Below, piece after piece: positions 1-4,008 of a stretch of 9,454 nucleotides of DNA. Each line of letters starts with the position of its first letter. Position 1 is the first letter of the stretch. Position numbers and translations under genes: made by a program. Origin of the DNA: an uncultured Collinsella sp. (GTDB taxonomy: Bacteria > Actinomycetota > Coriobacteriia > Coriobacteriales > Coriobacteriaceae); assembly GCA_900551605.1 (NCBI GenBank), contig URWS01000031.1, forward strand, positions 1-9,454, in the 5' to 3' direction. The notes beneath the pieces are model-generated. The model was not told where the DNA came from, ran no database searches, and saw only the letters and a list, made by a program, of their open reading frames with translations.

Positions 1-479
1 TGATGAAGGCCGCCCCCACCAAAAACGACATCGGCGAGATCGCCTACTTCCTCTCCGCTCTCGCCACGCCCAACCCCACGGTGGCGCACTTTACCATTGA
101 GCATGATGGCATTGTTGAGGAGCTCGACGGCATCTGCTGCATGGCGGGCAACACGTCTGTCATCCAAAACGACATCAACCTGTTCCCCAACTGCCGTATG
201 AACGACGGCATGGTCGACATCGTCGTTATTGAGCCCGTGCGCACGGTGCAGTTGCTCCCCACGGTAATCACCGCCGCGCTCGACCCCGCCGGCAAGGTAC
301 TCGGCCGCCCGCAGTTTAAGATCATCCAGACCAAAGAAGCCAAGATTACCTGCACGCCATCGCTCGGCATGCAGTTTGATGGCGAGATCATCTCCAGCAA
401 CTCCGGCGTCTTTGGCGCCCGCGCGCTACCGCAATGCCTTGATATCATCGTCGACGAATTCTCGCCGCTCGGAAAATAG
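1..479 (+). CDS. YegS/DagK-family lipid kinase, C-terminal part (5'-truncated)
   Basis: C-terminal domain of a diacylglycerol-kinase/YegS-type lipid kinase, enzymes that phosphorylate a lipid hydroxyl at the cytoplasmic membrane face. About 158 residues are visible; the N-terminal ATP-binding part lies before the window, so the first in-frame Met (base 3) is probably internal. Visible family features are a segment ending CCMAGNTSV, then NLFPNCRMNDGMVDIVVIEP, which matches the 'lfPna.ddG.ldvv.i' stretch of these kinases, and near the end MQFDGE, matching the conserved 'vqvDGE' motif. The gene ends TAG at 477-479, and the Shine-Dalgarno of the next small ORF overlaps this stop, so the two are probably cotranscribed up to the terminator at 611-661. 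The true lipid substrate cannot be told from this part. Confidence 0.8.
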   Translation, partial: MKAAPTKNDIGEIAYFLSALATPNPTVAHFTIEHDGIVEELDGICCMAGNTSVIQNDINLFPNCRMNDGMVDIVVIEPVRTVQLLPTVITAALDPAGKVLGRPQFKIIQTKEAKITCTPSLGMQFDGEIISSNSGVFGARALPQCLDIIVDEFSPLGK

Positions 480-489
480 GAGGACCCCC

Positions 490-582
490 GTGAACGACAA
501 CCCCATCCTTGGCTTTATCGTCATCGTTTTGGCCATGCTCGTCGGCTATGCCATTAACGTGATTCACCGTCGAAAGAAGTAG
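490..582 (+). CDS. Small single-pass membrane protein (30 aa), unknown function
   Basis: A 30-residue ORF starting with GTG, preceded by a near-perfect Shine-Dalgarno (AGGAGGA, 478-484) five bases upstream that overlaps the stop of the lipid kinase. After a short polar N-terminus (NDNP) comes one hydrophobic helix of about 18 residues (ILGFIVIVLAMLVGYAIN), then a basic tail (HRRKK), which predicts one membrane span with the tail in the cytoplasm. The ten-base spacing to the kinase stop and the terminator just after it make it the last gene of that transcription unit. I do not recognise the family. The strong ribosome site and charge layout support a real gene, but nothing shows its role; a partner of the lipid kinase is only a guess from position. 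Confidence 0.65.
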   Translation: MNDNPILGFIVIVLAMLVGYAINVIHRRKK

Positions 583-610
583 CCATTACTCTTAGACGGC
601 CCGTGCAGCC

Positions 611-661
611 CGGACCCCTCGCCGGCATGAAACCACATGCCGGCGAGGGGTCCGCTTTTTT
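611..661 (+). terminator. Strong rho-independent terminator
   Basis: Perfect 19-bp inverted repeat (611-629 with 636-654) with a six-base loop, followed by C and then six T (656-661). It ends the lipid kinase/small membrane protein unit and isolates it from the C69 peptidase. Confidence 0.93.
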
Positions 662-826
662 CTTGACGCTTTATTTAGCTACATTTTTCACTGACGTTAT
701 ACAAATTGATTTCCCACTAAATGAGTTCAATTTACCGTTAATCGCATATTTCGCTACGCTTATCGAGTAAATAACTTTCATGAATGTATATTGTTTCGAA
801 TTCGTTACGCTAAGGGGGTGTAATTA

Positions 827-880
827 TTGGGTGAAGCCCTCTGGAGACAGAGGGCTTTCGCACGCTGGGAGGGAATATGA
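827..880 (+). CDS. Possible 17-codon leader ORF coupled to the C69 peptidase gene
   Basis: A TTG start lies six bases after AAGGGGGTG (812-820), a nearly ideal Shine-Dalgarno sequence that otherwise has no start to serve. The ORF would encode MGEALWRQRAFARWEGI and stop at TGA 878-880, which overlaps the peptidase ATG (877-879) as ATGA, the classic arrangement for translational coupling. The coding stretch contains the hairpin at 835-856 and the peptidase's own ribosome site (867-873). Start codon use is inferred; with only 17 codons, chance cannot be excluded. Confidence 0.3.
   Translation: MGEALWRQRAFARWEGI
835..856 (+). promoter_or_regulatory. Hairpin in the 5' leader of the C69 peptidase gene
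   Basis: Perfect 8-bp stem (835-842 with 849-856) around the loop GGAGAC. It has no T-run after it, so it is not an intrinsic terminator. It sits between the strong Shine-Dalgarno at 812-820 and the peptidase ribosome site at 867-873, so it could influence translation or mRNA stability. The AT-rich stretch 662-811 before it probably holds the promoter, but no -35/-10 pair with good spacing stands out; two related 13-mers there (750-762 and 801-813, two mismatches) could be binding sites. Confidence 0.4.
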
Positions 881-2823
881 GTAAAACTCATCCCGTCAAC
901 GCGCTCAAGAAGCTTGGCATAGGCCTTGCATTTGGAGCTGCAACCATCATGTCCATGCCGACATCTGCGCTCGCCTGCACGCAGATGTACATGGGCAACA
1001 AGCTGACGGCCGACGGTGACACGTACTATGGCCGCGCCGAGGACTTCGATAAGCGCTACCTCAAGCACTTTGGCATTGAGCCTTCTCACGGCCCGGGGCA
1101 TACGTACGGCTCGGACGAGTCCGCATTCATGTATACCTCGACCAAGACCACGTATCGCTACACCTATGTACGCGACCATCCCTCCCAGTGGCACGGGCGC
1201 TATGATGCCTACTCTGAGGCAGGCATCAATGAGAAGGGCGTGTCCTGCTCCGCAACGCTGACCACCGGCATGAATGCTGATGCTGAGGCAGCAGACCCCC
1301 TGACCAAAACCGGTATTGGCGAGTACAGCTACGGCAGCGTTATCTTAGGTGAAAGCGCCAATGCACGTGAGGGCGTCGAGCTCCTCGGCAAGATCATCGA
1401 CGAGCAGGGCGCCTGCGGCAACGATCAGATTATCATCGCCGACAGCAACGAGACTTGGCTGTTTGCCGCACTTTCCGGCCACCAGTGGATCGCCATGAGG
1501 CTCACTGACGATATCGCCTCGCTCAACCCCAACATCGGCAACCTCAACTACAAGGTTGACCTCACCGACACCGCGAACTGTCTCCACTCTGCGACCATCG
1601 AGTCCATGCCTAAGGAGAATGGCTTCGCCAAGTACTTCGATGACGGTCAATTTGACGTTGCCCAGACCTACGGCGAGGCAATTAGCGAAAAGGCCATGCA
1701 TTCTTGGGCCCGTTATGTCCAGGGTCGCGCCTACTTCGGTGTGCCGCTCACCGAGGGCACCGACTACGAGATCGTCAAGGACGAGCGCGAAGATGCTCGT
1801 GCCACGACCGGCGCCCTGGTTAGCAAGGCGCAGCCGCTGTTCTTCCAGCCCGGCAAGTCCGACTGGAACACCTTTGAGATGATCCGCGCGTTTGGCAACC
1901 GCGGCGAGAAGGTCCCGGGCCTCAACGCCAACACCGACGGCGCCTACGCCATTGGTACCGAGACCAACACCGAGGTCAATCTCTTCCAGATCCGTCAGGG
2001 CATGGACCCCGAGATCGCGACCATCCAGTGGGAGATGCTCTCCCGCGCCGCCTACTCCGTCGCCATCCCCTACTACTCCGCACTGCTCACCGAGGTTAGC
2101 CCGTACTACAGCGACCAGACCGTCTCCTTCGATCACTGCGAAGAGGAGGACATCGTGAACAACGAGGAGCCCGAGAACTCCATCAACTATGTCCTCATGG
2201 ACATCAGCTCCCTGTGCTTCGAGCACCGTGAGCAGCTCGGCACCGGCGTTCGCGCCTACCTCGACGCTCTCCAGAACGAGCTCATCGAGCAGAACCTCGA
2301 GGTCGACAAGGCCATGCTCGCCGAGACCACCACTGAGGGCCGCACCGCCCTGGCCAACAAGGCCGGCAACGCTGCCACCAAGAACACCTATGTCAAGTGC
2401 AAGGCCCTGCTTCAGGAGATGCGCGCCTATCTGAAGGCTGAGAACTTCGACCAGCCCTTCACCCCGAGCGACCTGAACACCGAGACCAACGGCCTCAAGG
2501 TGTCCATCACCTACGCCAAGGACGCTCTTACCACCGACCCGGTAACCCCGGATCAGCCTGGCACTCCCGAGCAGCCTGGTACTCCTGAGCAGCCCGGTAC
2601 CCCCGAGCAGCCCGCTAAGCCCGAGCAGCCCACCACCAAGCCCGAGAAGCCTGGCAAGTCGGACACCACGACCACGGTAACCACCAACAAGGCGAACACC
2701 AAGGGCGGCCTGCCCACCACCGGTGATCGTTTTGATGGCCGCGTGGTGGCTGCATTCGCCATCGCTGGCGTTGCCGTCATCTCCGCGGGCGGTTACTTCC
2801 TCTACCGTCGCAATAAGGAGTAA
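877..2823 (+). CDS. Secreted, sortase-anchored C69 family dipeptidase
   Basis: Predicted Ntn-hydrolase of peptidase family C69 (PepD-like dipeptidases), 648 residues. Residues 1-33 are a signal peptide (KK, a hydrophobic core, then SALA), and the next residue, Cys34, begins CTQMYMGNKLTADGDTYYGR, the usual N-terminus of mature C69 enzymes where Cys is the nucleophile. Further family-like stretches are GVSCSATLT and CGNDQIIIADSNETWLF. The catalytic region reaches to about residue 420, followed by a probably helical segment, then a Pro-rich linker (555-611) with QPGTPE repeats. The end is a wall-sorting signal: LPTTG (612-616), a hydrophobic helix, then YRRNKE. The enzyme should therefore be displayed on the cell wall by a sortase and cleave peptides outside the cell. 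The ATG is chosen for GGGAGGG (867-873) and the signal peptide. A terminator follows directly, so it is probably monocistronic. Natural substrates are unknown. Confidence 0.9.
   Translation: MSKTHPVNALKKLGIGLAFGAATIMSMPTSALACTQMYMGNKLTADGDTYYGRAEDFDKRYLKHFGIEPSHGPGHTYGSDESAFMYTSTKTTYRYTYVRDHPSQWHGRYDAYSEAGINEKGVSCSATLTTGMNADAEAADPLTKTGIGEYSYGSVILGESANAREGVELLGKIIDEQGACGNDQIIIADSNETWLFAALSGHQWIAMRLTDDIASLNPNIGNLNYKVDLTDTANCLHSATIESMPKENGFAKYFDDGQFDVAQTYGEAISEKAMHSWARYVQGRAYFGVPLTEGTDYEIVKDEREDARATTGALVSKAQPLFFQPGKSDWNTFEMIRAFGNRGEKVPGLNANTDGAYAIGTETNTEVNLFQIRQGMDPEIATIQWEMLSRAAYSVAIPYYSALLTEVSPYYSDQTVSFDHCEEEDIVNNEEPENSINYVLMDISSLCFEHREQLGTGVRAYLDALQNELIEQNLEVDKAMLAETTTEGRTALANKAGNAATKNTYVKCKALLQEMRAYLKAENFDQPFTPSDLNTETNGLKVSITYAKDALTTDPVTPDQPGTPEQPGTPEQPGTPEQPAKPEQPTTKPEKPGKSDTTTTVTTNKANTKGGLPTTGDRFDGRVVAAFAIAGVAVISAGGYFLYRRNKE
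2554..2625 (+). repeat. In-gene 18-bp tandem repeat (QPGTPE linker)
   Basis: Three copies of an 18-base unit coding QPGTPE (2554-2607) and a fourth diverged copy coding QPAKPE (2608-2625), inside the C69 peptidase gene. Synonymous changes between copies show some age. Such Pro-rich repeats typically let a surface enzyme span the cell wall, and copy number may vary between strains. Confidence 0.85.
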
Positions 2824-2830
2824 CGTCCTA

Positions 2831-2882
2831 GCTGAGCGGGCAAGGCAGCAATGGCAGCCTCGCCCGCTCAGCCCGCTCTTTT
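2831..2882 (+). terminator. Terminator after the C69 peptidase gene
   Basis: Perfect 11-bp stem (2831-2841 with 2862-2872) starting eight bases after the stop codon. The 20-base loop can form an inner AGGC/GCCT stem. A short run of four T (2879-2882) lies seven bases further on, so the U-tract is weak and termination may be incomplete. Confidence 0.7.
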
Positions 2883-2942
2883 GACCGGCGGGAAACCCGC
2901 CTGAAATCTTTTTAAAAAGATTTCCCCGCACACACTTCGCTG

Positions 2943-2951
2943 TGCTATAGT
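2943..2951 (+). promoter_or_regulatory. Extended -10 promoter for the trp leader and trpP
   Basis: TG-C-TATAGT (TG at 2943-2944, -10 hexamer 2946-2951) is an extended -10 element. A -35 box is weak (TTTCCC at 2921-2926, 19-base spacing), as is common with extended -10 promoters. Transcription would start near 2958 and give a 5' leader of about 265 bases before trpP. An 8-bp AT-rich dyad (AAATCTTT/AAAGATTT, 2904-2911 and 2916-2923) lies just upstream. Confidence 0.55.
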
Positions 2952-3009
2952 GCAGCGCAACAGCAACTAGGTGCGACCGCGCCACGGCATCACGAAAGGA
3001 GCCACCGAC

Positions 3010-3078
3010 ATGAAGAACACGATGAAGTCTCTCAACAACTGGTGGTGGCGTGATGCGAATACGATCGGTCGACAGTGA
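3010..3078 (+). CDS. trpL: Tryptophan-rich attenuator leader peptide (22 aa)
   Basis: A 22-residue ORF with a strong ribosome site (AAAGGAG, 2995-3001, eight bases before ATG) and three consecutive Trp codons (codons 11-13, 3040-3048; peptide context NNWWWRDAN). The stop is TGA at 3076-3078, and a 5-bp hairpin (3075-3079 with 3083-3087) starts right at it. Runs of Trp codons in a short ORF ahead of an intrinsic terminator are the hallmark of ribosome-mediated transcription attenuation, known from trp operons of enteric bacteria and described for actinobacterial amino-acid genes. Here the controlled gene is a tryptophan transporter subunit: lack of charged tRNA-Trp would stall the ribosome on the WWW codons and let transcription continue into trpP. 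The symbol trpL is used by analogy only. Confidence 0.88.
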   Translation: MKNTMKSLNNWWWRDANTIGRQ

Positions 3079-3194
3079 GTCCCTCACGCCTGTTTTTGCG
3101 CTCTAGGTGATTGGAAGGCCTCCGGTTTCGACCGGGGGCCTTTTTCTATCTCGAGCCCGATCGCATTCGCATCACGCGCCTCCGCTTTTCTCTT
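3040..3194 (+). promoter_or_regulatory. trp attenuator region with long-range inverted repeat
   Basis: The RNA between the Trp codons and trpP contains several mutually exclusive pairings. (1) The intrinsic terminator 3115-3145. (2) A 21-base inverted repeat, 3048-3068 with 3157-3177, with a single mismatch (3061/3164). It encloses the terminator and, allowing one bulge, one mismatch and two G-U pairs, extends so that the Trp codons (3040-3047) pair with 3178-3184; a T-rich run (3186-3194) follows. (3) A 7-bp pairing of 3066-3072 with 3128-3134, which would break the terminator and could act as antiterminator. The pairings are read directly from the sequence; which ones form, and in what order, is inferred. 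No T-box and no run of (G/U)AG repeats for TRAP was seen. Confidence 0.7.
3115..3145 (+). terminator. Attenuator terminator upstream of trpP
   Basis: Twelve-pair hairpin (3115-3126 with 3131-3142, one G-U pair) capped by a TTCG tetraloop and running straight into a T-run (3141-3145). It lies 36 bases after the leader peptide stop and 77 bases before the trpP start, the expected place for a regulated terminator. Confidence 0.9.
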
Positions 3195-3222
3195 GCACCC
3201 CCATTCCGAAAGGATTTTCACC

Positions 3223-3795
3223 ATGTCTCAGAACACCACCGCCGCCCAGCCCCGCACCGTCCAGACCGCCGACCGCGGCAAACTCGACGTCCGCGCTCTC
3301 GTCCTGCTCGCCATCCTGCTCGCCGCCGGCTTCATCCTCAACTTCACCGTCGGCAAGGCAATCTCGGGCATCTCGGGCGGCATGATCAGCCCCGAGTTCA
3401 TCATCTCGGCCTTCTGCCTCACCATCCTGGTCGTTCGCCCCAACATCGGCCAGGCGCTCGTCATTGGCCTCATCTCGGCTGCCGTGATCCAGATCACCAC
3501 CACTTCGCCGTTCGTCGATTTTGCCGCCGAGGGCATCGCCGCCATGCTCATGGCCGGCATCGTCAACGCCGCCGGCAAGAACGGTCAGGTCAAGCCTGCC
3601 GTCGCCATTGTTGCAACCTTCCTGACCACCTTTGTCTCCGGCGTCATCTTCATGGTCATCAAGATGGCCATGCTCGGCGTGGTAGGTGAGCTCGCCGCCG
3701 CCATGTTGCCCGTCGTCGCCATGACCGCCGTCTTTAACGCCATTCTGGTCGGCGCCCTCTACCTGCCCATCCAGAAGGCCCTTAGGCTCAACTAA
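3223..3795 (+). CDS. trpP: TrpP-like tryptophan ECF transporter substrate-binding subunit
   Basis: A 190-residue integral membrane protein of the TrpP family, the substrate-specific (S) subunit proposed for tryptophan uptake by energy-coupling factor transporters. It has a polar N-terminus of about 22 residues and roughly six hydrophobic segments (about 25-43, 57-72, 76-95, 99-116, 126-149, 157-182). The middle stretch VIGLISAAVIQITTTSP resembles the 'vIGi.sai..lTT.fP' region of Bacillus TrpP, which is of similar size (about 170 residues). The ATG at 3223 has GAAAGGA eight bases upstream; a TTG ten codons earlier lacks a ribosome site. Independent support for tryptophan as substrate comes from the WWW leader peptide and attenuator directly upstream, and the ATPase and EcfT genes follow downstream. 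Substrate specificity is otherwise unproven. Confidence 0.83.
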   Translation: MSQNTTAAQPRTVQTADRGKLDVRALVLLAILLAAGFILNFTVGKAISGISGGMISPEFIISAFCLTILVVRPNIGQALVIGLISAAVIQITTTSPFVDFAAEGIAAMLMAGIVNAAGKNGQVKPAVAIVATFLTTFVSGVIFMVIKMAMLGVVGELAAAMLPVVAMTAVFNAILVGALYLPIQKALRLN

Positions 3796-3801
3796 CCCGC
3801 T

Positions 3802-3902
3802 CGGCTTTACGAGCCACCCCATCTTGGCGTTCATTCGTCGCTCGCGTACCCAAGTACGCTTCGCTCCTCTTTCGCGCCAACCTGGGCCCCCTCGTAAAGC
3901 CG
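3802..3902 (+). repeat. 101-bp palindromic element (REP/MITE-like)
   Basis: Nested inverted repeats fill the space after trpP: an outer perfect 12-bp arm (3802-3813 with 3891-3902), then CCCA/TGGG (3818-3821 with 3883-3886), TTGGCG/CGCCAA (3824-3829 with 3875-3880), and a central GCGTAC-CCAA-GTACGC hairpin (3844-3859). There is no T-run, so it does not look like a simple terminator. The layout resembles a non-coding dispersed palindromic repeat; copy number in the genome cannot be judged from one window. Confidence 0.6.
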
Positions 3903-3921
3903 TCTCCGTGCTTCACCACCA

Positions 3922-3960
3922 AAGACCGTCCCAAACAACGAGCTTTTTTGGGACGGTCTT
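3922..3960 (+). repeat. 14-bp hairpin repeat between trpP and the ATPase gene
   Basis: Perfect 14-bp stem (3922-3935 with 3947-3960) around an 11-base loop. The arm sequence AAGACCGTCCC recurs with one change at 3977-3987 (AAGACTGTCCC), just before the ATPase ribosome site, suggesting a repeat family or a duplicated site. No T-run follows on the plus strand, so termination is unlikely. Together with the 101-bp element it fills most of the gap to the next gene; no promoter was recognised there. Confidence 0.55.
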
Positions 3961-4008
3961 AAACAACTGGTCATTTAAGACTGTCCCCAATGACTATGAA
4001 AGGTATCC

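Noticed and set aside
967..978. Lipoprotein lipobox at the C69 signal peptide (SALAC)
   Set aside because: The -3 and -2 residues (Ala, Leu) do not fit a lipobox; the Cys is the expected catalytic nucleophile and the C-terminus carries a sortase signal.
1345..3087. 580-codon open frame on the minus strand, antisense to the C69 gene
   Set aside because: Low-complexity Gly/Val/Leu-rich translation typical of a shadow of a GC-rich gene; the plus strand carries a clear family with signal peptide and sorting signal, and the frame also runs through the terminator and trp leader.
2958..3222. T-box riboswitch or TRAP-controlled leader as explanation for trpP regulation
   Set aside because: No T-box consensus sequence and no row of (G/U)AG triplets; instead a translated ORF with three Trp codons precedes the terminator.
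3193..3222. TTG start ten codons upstream for trpP
   Set aside because: No Shine-Dalgarno before it, whereas GAAAGGA lies at ideal distance before the ATG at 3223.
3172..3834. 220-codon minus-strand frame over trpP
   Set aside because: Asp/Gly-rich shadow of a membrane protein gene; no ribosome site or family character.
3796..4008. Terminator or new promoter between trpP and the ATPase gene
   Set aside because: Hairpins there lack a following T-run, and no -35/-10 pair with acceptable spacing was found; described as repeats instead.
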